Source of the DNA: Streptomyces asoensis
GTDB taxonomy: Bacteria > Actinomycetota > Actinomycetes > Streptomycetales > Streptomycetaceae
Direction of reading: 5' to 3'
Length of the DNA stretch: 64,000 nt
NCBI RefSeq assembly: GCF_013085465.1
Contig: NZ_CP049838.1
Coordinates: 4,526,001 to 4,590,000 of the forward strand
The notes beneath the pieces were generated by a model that saw only the letters and a list, made by a program, of their open reading frames with translations, was not told the DNA's origin and made no database searches. Numbering within the stretch: position 1 is the stretch's first letter; each line of letters begins with the position of its first letter. The position numbers were made by a program, and so were the translations under genes. This document shows, piece by piece, positions 15,611-22,809 of this stretch.

Positions 15611-17986
15611 TCAGGCCGTTCTCGCCGTGCCCGTGCCCTTCTCCGCGTCCAGCGCGTACACGCAGCGGTCCTTGCTGGACGCGTACACGACGCCGTCGCG
15701 GACCACGGGGGAGCCGGTGATCTCGCCGCCGGTCGCCAGCTTCCAGCGCAGCCGGCCGTCGTCGGCCTTCAGGGTGTACAGCAGGTGGTCCGTGGAGCCG
15801 AAGTGGATACGGCCCTCCGCGACCGCCGGGGCGCCCACGATGTCGCCGCCCGCCTGGAAGCGCCACTTGGGCGTGCCGGTGACCGCGTCCAGGGTGTAGA
15901 GCCCCTTGCCGCTGCCGACGTGGACATGGCCGGCGGCCACCAGCACCGGGTCGACGGACGCCCGGGCCTCGGTGGCGATGCGCCAGCGGTCGCGGCCGTC
16001 GGTGGCGTCGATGGCGTACACGGTGCCGAGGTAGTCGGCGAGGTAGACGCCACCGCCGGTCACCGCCGGGCCGGGCACGAAGGTCGGCGGGGACAGGAAC
16101 ACCGCCGGGGCCTCGAAGTGCCAGCGCACCATGCCGCTCGCGACGTCGACGGCGAGGACCCGGGTGCCGGCGGAGAGGTAGACATAGCCGTCGGGGGCGG
16201 GGGTGACGCGGACCGGGACACCGCCGCAGGAGGCCGTGTCGCCGATGGGGTACGACCAGCGTTCCTCGCCCGTGCGGGCGTCCAGGGCTCTGAGCCGGGC
16301 GTCCTGCCAGACATAGACCGTGCCCTCGTGCAGGACCGGGCCGGCTTCCGGGGACTCGAAGTCGGTCTGGCAGCCGGTGATCTCCCAGAGCTTCTGCCCG
16401 GCCGAGGCCTCCCAGGCCTGGACGCCGCCGCCGCGCGTGCCGGTGACGACCGTGCCCCGGTCGGCCTTGAGCGAGTACACCCAGGCGTCCGTCGACAGCC
16501 GCCACAGGTCGCCGCCCTCGCGGGCGTCCAGGGCGAACAGGGTGGGGCCGTCGGAGGCGTGCACCCTGCCGTCCGCGACCGCCATGGACCAGGCCACGTC
16601 CCGCGTCTTGAAGCGACGCCGACCGGTGGCCACATCCAGGGCGTGCACCTCGAAAGAGGTGACGTAGACGAGGTCCCCGGCGACGGACGGCGTGCCCCAC
16701 ACATCGTTCGACATGCGGAAACGCCAGGGCCGCCAGCCCGCCGGGGTCTCCGAGGGCGCGCTCTGCGGGGCGGGTACGGTCGTGTCGGCGCCGTTGACGC
16801 CGGGGCGCGGGCGGGACCAGTTGGCGACCAGGCCGGGCTCGGCCACCGGCGCCTTCACGGCGGCCGTCGCGCGGACGTCGGCGACGCGCGGACCCGGCCC
16901 GATCGGCACGGCGGCGCCCGCCAGCCGGACGGGACCGACGTCGGGGGCGCCGACGGCCACGGACGCCGGGCGGGAGAGGACCACGGGGGCGTGGGACGGC
17001 GGGGGCGGTACGGCCGGTACGGCGGGCCGCGCCATGCCCACGCCGCCTCCGCCGCCGCTACGGGGGCTCGGGGGCGCCGGTTTCGCCGGACGGCCGCCAC
17101 GGCGCGTCTCGATGAGGGTGACCGCCTTCTCGGGCAGCCACGCCGACGCCGTACCGCTGTCGTCGGAGCCGGAGCCGAAGAGGTGGGGGGCGAGCTGGGC
17201 CTGGAGGTCGGCCGGGTTGGGCCGGGCCGTGGCGTCCATCTGCATACAGGACTCGATGAGCGGGCGCAGCTCGTCCGGCAGACCCTCCAGGTCCGGGCCC
17301 TCACGCAGCAGCATGAAGACCGTCTCGACCGGGTTGGCGCCATGGAAGGGCGGGTGACCGGTGGCGGCGAAGACGAGCATCGAGCCGAGCGAGAAGACAT
17401 CGCTCGCGCCGGTCACGCTGCGCGAGTCCTTCGCCTGCTCGGGGGACATGTAGGCGGGGGTGCCGACGGCCACGTTCGTCATCGTCAAACGCGTGTTCGA
17501 GACGCCGGACGCGATACCGAAGTCGATCACCCGGGGCCCGTCCTCGACGACGAGCACGTTGGACGGCTTGAGGTCACGGTGGACCAGTCCCGCGCCGTGG
17601 ATCGACTGGAGCGCCTCGGCGACGCCCGCCGCCAGCCAGCGCACCGCCTGGGCCGGCATCGGCCCGCAGTCGTTCACTATTTCCTCGAGGGAGGGCGCGG
17701 GAACGTAAGCGGTGGCCAGCCAGGGCACGGCGGCGCGGGGATCGGCGTCGACGACGGCGGCCGTGTAGAACCCGGAGACCGCCCGGGCCGCCTCCACCTC
17801 GCGCGTGAAACGCACCCGGAAGAGCTGGTCCTCGGCGAGCTCGGTCCGGACCGTCTTGATCGCCACGCGCCGGCCCGAGGCCGAACGGGCCAGATAGACC
17901 AGCCCCATGCCGCCGGCCCCCAGCCGTCCCAGCACCTCGAACGGCCCGATCCGCCGCGGATCGTGCTGCGTCAGCTGATCCACCAC
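15611..17986 (-). CDS. afsK: AfsK-type Ser/Thr protein kinase with PQQ beta-propeller
   Basis: 791 residues, close to the 799 of S. coelicolor AfsK. The kinase domain covers about 15-275: glycine loop LGAGGMG (22-28), Lys44 in VAIK, HRDLKPSN with Asp138, DFG at 155-157, and activation-loop Thr168, the same number as the reported AfsK autophosphorylation site. A Pro/Ala-rich linker (about 300-410) leads to a C-terminal domain of repeated PQQ-like strands (for example LYALDA-, VYAIDATDG-, LYTLDAVTG-). There is no membrane segment, consistent with loose membrane association. AfsK phosphorylates AfsR. The GTG at 17986 gives the expected MVDQLTQHD start, with GGAGGT upstream. Confidence 0.95.
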   Translation of the reverse strand: MVDQLTQHDPRRIGPFEVLGRLGAGGMGLVYLARSASGRRVAIKTVRTELAEDQLFRVRFTREVEAARAVSGFYTAAVVDADPRAAVPWLATAYVPAPSLEEIVNDCGPMPAQAVRWLAAGVAEALQSIHGAGLVHRDLKPSNVLVVEDGPRVIDFGIASGVSNTRLTMTNVAVGTPAYMSPEQAKDSRSVTGASDVFSLGSMLVFAATGHPPFHGANPVETVFMLLREGPDLEGLPDELRPLIESCMQMDATARPNPADLQAQLAPHLFGSGSDDSGTASAWLPEKAVTLIETRRGGRPAKPAPPSPRSGGGGGVGMARPAVPAVPPPPSHAPVVLSRPASVAVGAPDVGPVRLAGAAVPIGPGPRVADVRATAAVKAPVAEPGLVANWSRPRPGVNGADTTVPAPQSAPSETPAGWRPWRFRMSNDVWGTPSVAGDLVYVTSFEVHALDVATGRRRFKTRDVAWSMAVADGRVHASDGPTLFALDAREGGDLWRLSTDAWVYSLKADRGTVVTGTRGGGVQAWEASAGQKLWEITGCQTDFESPEAGPVLHEGTVYVWQDARLRALDARTGEERWSYPIGDTASCGGVPVRVTPAPDGYVYLSAGTRVLAVDVASGMVRWHFEAPAVFLSPPTFVPGPAVTGGGVYLADYLGTVYAIDATDGRDRWRIATEARASVDPVLVAAGHVHVGSGKGLYTLDAVTGTPKWRFQAGGDIVGAPAVAEGRIHFGSTDHLLYTLKADDGRLRWKLATGGEITGSPVVRDGVVYASSKDRCVYALDAEKGTGTARTA

Positions 17987-18163
17987 TTGCCTGCCACCTC
18001 CCCGTACGAACCGCGTCACCCACTTGTGTACACGGCCCCGTGCAGCGTCTCACCACCGCACCGCCATGGCGGCACGCACCCTGATTCTTCCTGGCCGGAC
18101 GGCCGGTTGCGAACCCGGGGGCAAACGGGGTGTCTCGTTTCATATATGCGCATACAGCGCGGA

Positions 18164-18886
18164 TCAGCGCTGGAGAAGCGCGAACGACGCCCCTTGATTG
18201 TCCGTGACGACCGCCACAATTCCGTACGAGGCGGTGAACGGACCCGCCTGCACCCGCCCACCGAGCCGGCTCACCGCGCCGAGGGCCGCCTCGCAGTCCC
18301 GCACGCCGAAGTGGACGAGGAAATGCGGCGGCATGACCTCCGGGAAGACATCGCCGACCGGCGCCCGCCCGAAGTCGGGTTCGGCTCCCGGCCCGAACAG
18401 CGCCTCGTGGAAGAGATGACCGTAGAAGGTGTTGGCGGCCTCGGTGTCCCGGGCGTAGAGCTGCGCCCAGGCGAAGGCGCCGGGCCGGTGCCGTACGCCG
18501 AAGCCGGGGTGGCCGTCCGGCTGCCACAGGCCGAAGACCGCGCCCTCGGGGTCGGCGGCGAGCACGGCGGTGCCCGCCGCGCCCACCGGCAGCGGCGCCA
18601 TGATGACCTGCCCGCCGGCGTGCTGGATGCGGCGGGCGGTCTTCTGCGCGTCCGGGGTCGCGAAGTACACCGTCCAGACGGTGGGCATCCGGCCGTCCGT
18701 CTTGTGGGCGAGCGCGGCCACCGGCGCGCCCTCCAGCCGGGCCCACACCGAGGAGCCGTACGCCTCCTCGAAACCCCACCCGAAGAGCTCACCGTAGAAC
18801 CGCTTGCCCGCGTCCACGTCGGGGAGCTGCGCGTCCACCCAGCAGGGGCCGCCCTCTGCGTACACCGATGCCCTGTTTTCGGCCAT
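18164..18886 (-). CDS. VOC-superfamily protein with two glyoxalase-like modules
   Basis: 240 residues. Two vicinal-oxygen-chelate modules are visible, about 10-120 (CWVDAQLPDVDAGKRFYGELFGW, in pieces) and 130-240 (FAWAQLYARDTEAANTFYGHLF). Such proteins act as dioxygenases, glyoxalases or antibiotic-binding resistance proteins; the substrate is unknown. ATG at 18886. It lies 177 bp upstream of afsK on the same strand; the spacer holds the palindrome TATGCGCATA at 18145-18154 in a locally AT-rich stretch, which could be part of the afsK promoter region. It is divergent from the TetR gene at 19009. Confidence 0.85.
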   Translation of the reverse strand: MAENRASVYAEGGPCWVDAQLPDVDAGKRFYGELFGWGFEEAYGSSVWARLEGAPVAALAHKTDGRMPTVWTVYFATPDAQKTARRIQHAGGQVIMAPLPVGAAGTAVLAADPEGAVFGLWQPDGHPGFGVRHRPGAFAWAQLYARDTEAANTFYGHLFHEALFGPGAEPDFGRAPVGDVFPEVMPPHFLVHFGVRDCEAALGAVSRLGGRVQAGPFTASYGIVAVVTDNQGASFALLQR

Positions 18887-19000
18887 ACAGCCAAACTAAC
18901 GGCGCCGCACGCAAGCCGCAGACCAGGCACACCCGCCTCCGCACCCCCGCGCACCCCATTTGCAGTCGGCCGAATAGCGCTCCGATCACCCCTCGGTAAG

Positions 19001-19015
19001 CTGACGGCATGACAG
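19001..19015. promoter_or_regulatory. Degenerate CTGAC-N5-GTCAG operator overlapping the TetR start codon, site 4
   Basis: CTGACGGCATGACAG: the left arm is perfect and the right arm reads GACAG instead of GTCAG. The ATG of the TetR gene (19009) lies inside it. Suggests autoregulation by the TetR protein. Confidence 0.5.
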
Positions 19016-19656
19016 GACAAGTGCGTACCGTCGACGGCCGCGTGGCCGGTCGGCGCGGGCAGGCGACGCGGCAGAAGCTGCTCGACTGCCTCAGCGAGAT
19101 GCTGAGCTCCTCTCCGTACCGCGACGTCAAGGTCATCGACGTCGCCCGGAAGGCGGGCACTTCGCCAGCGACCTTCTACCAGTACTTCCCGGACGTCGAA
19201 GGCGCCGTCCTGGAGATCGCCGAACAAATGGCCGCCGAGGGCGCCGAGTTGACCGGTCTCGTCGAGGGGCGGTCCTGGGTCGGCAAGGCGGGCTGGCAGA
19301 CGGCGCAGGAACTCGTGGACGGCTTCCTGGAGTTCTGGCGGAAGAACGACGCGATCCTCCGGGTCGTCGACCTCGGCGCGGCGGAGGGGGACAAGCGCTT
19401 CTACAAACTCCGCATGAAGATCCTCAACTCGGTGAACAACTCCCTGTCGGACGCGGTCGCCGAGTTGCAGTCCAAGGGCAAGGTCGACAAGGACGTGAAC
19501 CCGGGCGCGGTCGCCGGCGCGCTCGTCGCCATGCTCGCGGCGGTCGCCTCGCACCAGAAGGGCTTCCAGACGTGGGGCGTCAAGCAGGCTGAACTCAAGC
19601 CGAACCTGGCCCTGTTGGTACACCTGGGCATCACCGGCAAGAAGCCGACGAAGTAG
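19009..19656 (+). CDS. TetR-family regulator, candidate repressor of the CoA-catabolic regulon
   Basis: 215 residues. The N-terminal TetR helix-turn-helix is clear at about 15-65 (RQKLLDCLSEMLSSSPY, then VIDVARKAGTSPATFYQYFPD). The remainder is a helical ligand-binding domain with FWRKNDAILRVVDLGAAEG near 110, a pattern shared by TetR regulators of acyl-CoA and ring-catabolic genes. No good Shine-Dalgarno precedes the ATG, so the message may be leaderless. The operator-like palindrome over the start and the presence of the same motif at eight catabolic loci make this the best candidate regulator in the window, but no binding evidence exists. Convergent with the Lrp gene, separated by a strong terminator. 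Confidence 0.88.
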   Translation: MTGQVRTVDGRVAGRRGQATRQKLLDCLSEMLSSSPYRDVKVIDVARKAGTSPATFYQYFPDVEGAVLEIAEQMAAEGAELTGLVEGRSWVGKAGWQTAQELVDGFLEFWRKNDAILRVVDLGAAEGDKRFYKLRMKILNSVNNSLSDAVAELQSKGKVDKDVNPGAVAGALVAMLAAVASHQKGFQTWGVKQAELKPNLALLVHLGITGKKPTK

Positions 19657-19693
19657 CCCGGCCCCACTCGTTTTACGGTCAAGTCCTGTCTGC

Positions 19694-19727
19694 CAGGCGG
19701 CAGCTCACCCGGGTGAGCTGCCGCCTG
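19694..19727. terminator. Strong hairpin terminator between TetR and Lrp genes
   Basis: Perfect 34-bp palindrome with 17-bp arms (CAGGCGGCAGCTCACCC and its complement) between convergent genes. No T-run; probably bidirectional. Confidence 0.8.
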
Positions 19728-19741
19728 CCGCGCTGTCGGCC

Positions 19742-20194
19742 TCAGGCGGGCAGCGGCCGGTCCTTCACCACATGCTTCATCACCAGCGTCGACGTCAGCC
19801 GCTGCACCCCCGGCAGGGTGGCGAGGCGCTCGTCGTACAGCCGCTGGAAGGCCGCGAGGTCGGCGGTGGCCACCCGCAGCAGATAGTCGGGTTCCCCGAA
19901 CAGTCGCTGCGCGTCCAGGACGTGTTCCAGCTCGCCCACCGCCCGCTCGAACTCGGCGACCGTGTCCCGGTCCTCCTGCCGCATCGAGACGAAGACCAGC
20001 GCCTCGAAGGTCAGCCCGACGGCGGCCGGCTCCACCACCGCCCGGTAGCCGCTGATCGCCCCGGACCGCTCCAGCTCCCGCAGCCGCCGGTGACACGGCG
20101 AGACGCTCAGCCGCACCCGCGCGGCCAGCTCGGTCACGGTCAGCCGCCCGTCCTGCTGAAGCTCGGCAAGAATCTTCCGGTCCACGTCATCCAT
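19742..20194 (-). CDS. Lrp/AsnC-family transcriptional regulator
   Basis: 150 residues: N-terminal helix-turn-helix (DDVDRKILAELQQDGRLTV, LAARVRLSVSPCHRRLRELE) and C-terminal RAM/ASNC ligand domain (about 65-145, VGELEHVLDAQRLFGEPDYLL). Lrp proteins sense amino acids. The gene is divergent from a LysE-type exporter with an 82-bp spacer, the classical arrangement in which the Lrp protein controls amino-acid export. ATG at 20194. Confidence 0.93.
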   Translation of the reverse strand: MDDVDRKILAELQQDGRLTVTELAARVRLSVSPCHRRLRELERSGAISGYRAVVEPAAVGLTFEALVFVSMRQEDRDTVAEFERAVGELEHVLDAQRLFGEPDYLLRVATADLAAFQRLYDERLATLPGVQRLTSTLVMKHVVKDRPLPA

Positions 20195-20276
20195 GGGGCA
20201 GATCTTCCCCCATATCGCGGTGATCTGCGAAAACTTCGGGAACACTTTCGGCCGCATCGCGCCTAATGTCCCCGGT

Positions 20277-20891
20277 ATGGACTCGGGAACGCTGATTTCT
20301 TTCCTCGCCGTCGACCTGCTGCTGGTGTGCGTGCCGGGCGCCGACTGGGCGTACGTGATCTCCGCCGGGCTGCGCGGCCGTTCGGTGGGCGCGGCGGTGG
20401 GCGGCCTGGTGAGCGGGTACGCCCTGCACACGGCGCTGGCCGCGGCGGGCCTCGCGGTGCTGGTCGCGGGGTCGCCGACGCTGCTCACCGCACTGACGGT
20501 GGCGGGCGCGGCGTACCTGGTGTGGCTGGGGTGGGCCGTGCTGCGGCGGCCGGGGACACCGGGCGCGGGCGAGGAGATCACGGCGGGCGGCGCCCGGGTG
20601 TTCCTGCGCGGGGCCACGATCAGCGGCCTGAACCCCAAGGGCCTGCTGCTCTACCTCTCGGTCCTGCCCCAGTTCCTCTCCACGGGTGACGGGCACCTGC
20701 CGGTGGCCGCCCAGACGACCGCCCTCGGGCTGCTGCACATGGCGTGCTGCGCCGCCGTCTATCTGACGGTGGGCGTCCTGGCCCGCAGGCTGCTGGGCGC
20801 CCGCCCGGCGGCGGCACGGGCGGTGACCCGCACGTCCGGGGCGGCGATGCTGGGAATCGGCACGTTCCTGCTGATCCAGCACACCTTCTGA
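20277..20891 (+). CDS. LysE/RhtB-family amino-acid exporter
   Basis: 204 residues with about five or six hydrophobic helices. The LysE/RhtB signature is visible: an N-terminal VPGADWAYVISAGLRGRSVGA block (seen in parts) and the NPKGLLLYLSVLPQF segment near 125. These integral membrane proteins export amino acids or similar small molecules. The divergent Lrp gene is its likely regulator. ATG at 20277 with a GG-rich leader (CCCGGT); the start is supported by the protein beginning directly before the first membrane helix. Confidence 0.92.
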   Translation: MDSGTLISFLAVDLLLVCVPGADWAYVISAGLRGRSVGAAVGGLVSGYALHTALAAAGLAVLVAGSPTLLTALTVAGAAYLVWLGWAVLRRPGTPGAGEEITAGGARVFLRGATISGLNPKGLLLYLSVLPQFLSTGDGHLPVAAQTTALGLLHMACCAAVYLTVGVLARRLLGARPAAARAVTRTSGAAMLGIGTFLLIQHTF

Positions 20892-20939
20892 CCCGTCCCG
20901 GCTCCCCTGGCTCCCCCGGCTCCAGCCCCTCTGGGCCCT

Positions 20940-21413
20940 CTACGCCCTCGGAGTGAGCCGGAACAGCCGGATCTCCCGATCCACCCGCGCCTGGTACGTC
21001 GCGTACGGCGGCCAGAACGCCAGCAGCGCCTTCCAGACGGCCGCCCGCTCCTCCCCCGTCAGCAGCACGGCCGTCACCGGGAGGTCCGTGCCCTTCCAGC
21101 TGATCTCGGCGTCGGGGTGGGCCAGGAGGTTGCCGGTCCAGGCGGGGTGGCCGGTGCGGCCGAAGTTGGAACCGATCAGGATCCAGCTCCCGCCGCCCTC
21201 CTCGGGCATGCAGGCCAGCGGCGCACGACGCGGCAGCCCGCTCCTCGCCCCGGTGGACGTCAGGATCACCCCGGGCAGCATCTGGGCGCTGAGCAGCACC
21301 TTTCCCCTGGTGAGGCGATGGACGGCCCGGTCGAGGGCGGGGATGACATGCGGCGCGACCTTCGCGAAGGCCCGCGTCGAGGAGACCTTCTGCACCACCC
21401 GGACGCCGATCAC
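20940..21413 (-). CDS. DUF385 / Ddn-type deazaflavin (F420)-dependent nitroreductase family protein
   Basis: 157 residues of the split-barrel F420-binding family that includes mycobacterial Ddn. Seen: VILTSTGARSGLPRRAPL near 50-67, the GSWILIGSNFGRTGHPAW motif near 74-91, and NLLAHPDAEISW. These enzymes reduce quinones or conjugated double bonds using F420H2. The GTG start at 21413 overlaps the TGA of the acyl-CoA dehydrogenase gene (GTGA), so it is translationally coupled and part of the operon controlled by the operator at 22718. Confidence 0.85.
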   Translation of the reverse strand: MIGVRVVQKVSSTRAFAKVAPHVIPALDRAVHRLTRGKVLLSAQMLPGVILTSTGARSGLPRRAPLACMPEEGGGSWILIGSNFGRTGHPAWTGNLLAHPDAEISWKGTDLPVTAVLLTGEERAAVWKALLAFWPPYATYQARVDREIRLFRLTPRA

Positions 21414-22696
21414 ACCGACACCTCCGTCCGCTCGAAGAGCCGGGCCCCCTCGGCCGCGTGCGCCCGCAGCCGGTGCACGGGCCCGAACAGCAGCTCGTCG
21501 CCGGCGGCCCGCTTGAAGTACAGGTGAGCCTCGTGCTCCCAGGTGAAGCCGATGCCACCGTGCAACTGAATCCCCTCACCGGCGGCCCGACGCAGCGCCT
21601 CCAACGCCTGCGCAAGAGCAAGCCCACCGACCCGCTCGCCCCGACGGTCGGAACCACCCGGGCCGTGGGGGCCGCCTCGGCCGCCCGTAGCGCCTCCGCC
21701 GTCCAGGCCGCCTCCGCCGTCCAGGCCGCCTCGGCCGCCCGGATCGCCCGCCGCCCAGGCGGCGTAATACGCGGCGGACCTGGCCGCCTGGAGCTGTACG
21801 TACACGTCGGCCAGGCGGTGCTGGACCGCCTGGAAGGAGGCGATCACGCGTCCGAACTGCTCCCGTCGGCCGAGGTACTCGACGGTCCGCTCCAGCGTGC
21901 GGTCGGCGGCGCCGACGGCCTCGCAGGCGAGGAAGGCGGCCGCGAAGTCACCGGCGCGGGAGAGGGCATCCGCTACGCCCGCCTCCTCGCTCCCGAGCAA
22001 CTCGGCCCGCACGTCCCGAAGTTGGACCCGGGCCTGCGGACGGGTCGCGTCCAGGGCCGTCTGCCGGGTGCGCACGAGCCCGACGGCGTCCCCCGCCACG
22101 ACGAACAGCAGGGTGCGCGACCGTACGAACCCCCCGGTGTGCGCGGCGACCACCAGCGCCCCGGCACTGTGCCCGTCGAGCACCTGCGCGGCCTCCCCGT
22201 ACAGCCGCCAGACGCCCTGGACCCGCCGGGCCTGGATCCCGCCCGCGCGCCCGCCGCCGGCCCAGTCGCCGTCCTGGGGGCCGGTCAGGGCGAGGGCGGT
22301 GGCCAGGGCGGGCGCGGGCACGGCGAGGGCGGCGGTCAGGGTGCCGTCGGAGATCCGGGGCAGCAGGTCGGCGCGCTGGGCGTCGGTGCCGAGGGCGAGG
22401 ATCAGCGGCGCGGCGAGGACGGAGGTCGCGAGGAGCGGGGAGGGCGCGAGCGCCCGGCCGGTCTCCTCGGCGGCGAGGGCGAGGTCGGTGACCGGGCAGC
22501 CGACACCGCCGTACGCCTCGGGGAGCGCGAGGCCGGGCAGCCCGAGCTGCTCGGCGAGGGCGGTCCAGAGGGCGGGATCGTGGCCGCGGGGCGTGTCCAG
22601 GGCGGCGCGCAGCTCTTCGGGGCCGCAGCGCTTGTGGAGCAGTTCGCGCAATGTGCGGCGGATCCCGTCCTGTTCGGCGGTGAAGCCGGGGTCCAT
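21410..22696 (-). CDS. Acyl-CoA dehydrogenase family protein with glycine-rich insertion
   Basis: 428 residues. N-terminal helical domain (LHKRCGPEELRAAL, LGLPGLALPEAYGGVG), a middle beta domain that is shorter than usual, and a C-terminal helical domain with RREQFGRVIASFQAVQHRLADVYVQ near 285-310 and QLHGGIGFTWEHEAHLYFKRA near 375-395. Between them, about 325-360, lies a Gly-rich insertion with two LDGGGG-like repeats and GGRGGPHGPGG that is not part of the fold. ATG at 22696 is preceded by GAGAGGGG. It resembles the FadE subunits that work as unequal pairs. Operon with the DUF385 gene; operator 22 bp upstream. Confidence 0.87.
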   Translation of the reverse strand: MDPGFTAEQDGIRRTLRELLHKRCGPEELRAALDTPRGHDPALWTALAEQLGLPGLALPEAYGGVGCPVTDLALAAEETGRALAPSPLLATSVLAAPLILALGTDAQRADLLPRISDGTLTAALAVPAPALATALALTGPQDGDWAGGGRAGGIQARRVQGVWRLYGEAAQVLDGHSAGALVVAAHTGGFVRSRTLLFVVAGDAVGLVRTRQTALDATRPQARVQLRDVRAELLGSEEAGVADALSRAGDFAAAFLACEAVGAADRTLERTVEYLGRREQFGRVIASFQAVQHRLADVYVQLQAARSAAYYAAWAAGDPGGRGGLDGGGGLDGGGATGGRGGPHGPGGSDRRGERVGGLALAQALEALRRAAGEGIQLHGGIGFTWEHEAHLYFKRAAGDELLFGPVHRLRAHAAEGARLFERTEVSV

Positions 22697-22717
22697 GGCC
22701 ACCCCTCTCATCCGGAT

Positions 22718-22732
22718 CTGACGGTGCGTCAT
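22718..22732. promoter_or_regulatory. CTGAC-N5-GTCAG operator, site 5
   Basis: CTGACGGTGCGTCAT, one mismatch at the last base, 22 bp upstream of the acyl-CoA dehydrogenase start. Confidence 0.65.
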
Positions 22733-22790
22733 ATTAGGGCGGGGGAACCGGAATGCCCAGAGAGACGGCACCTGTCAGGGCAGCCGTTAT

Positions 22791-22805
22791 CTGATGTACC
22801 GTCAG
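22791..22805. promoter_or_regulatory. CTGAC-N5-GTCAG operator, site 6
   Basis: CTGATGTACCGTCAG, one mismatch in the left arm, ending only 4 bp before the ATG of the thiolase-like gene at 22810. That leaves no room for a Shine-Dalgarno, so a leaderless transcript is likely. Confidence 0.7.
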
Positions 22806-22809
22806 ATTC

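Noticed and set aside
14810..19012. Uninterrupted 1400-codon frame on the + strand antiparallel to afsK
   Set aside because: It is a shadow of afsK and the VOC gene caused by high third-position G+C; its translation is low complexity (Arg, Gly, Val, His) and matches no protein, while the opposite strand encodes recognisable kinase and PQQ motifs.
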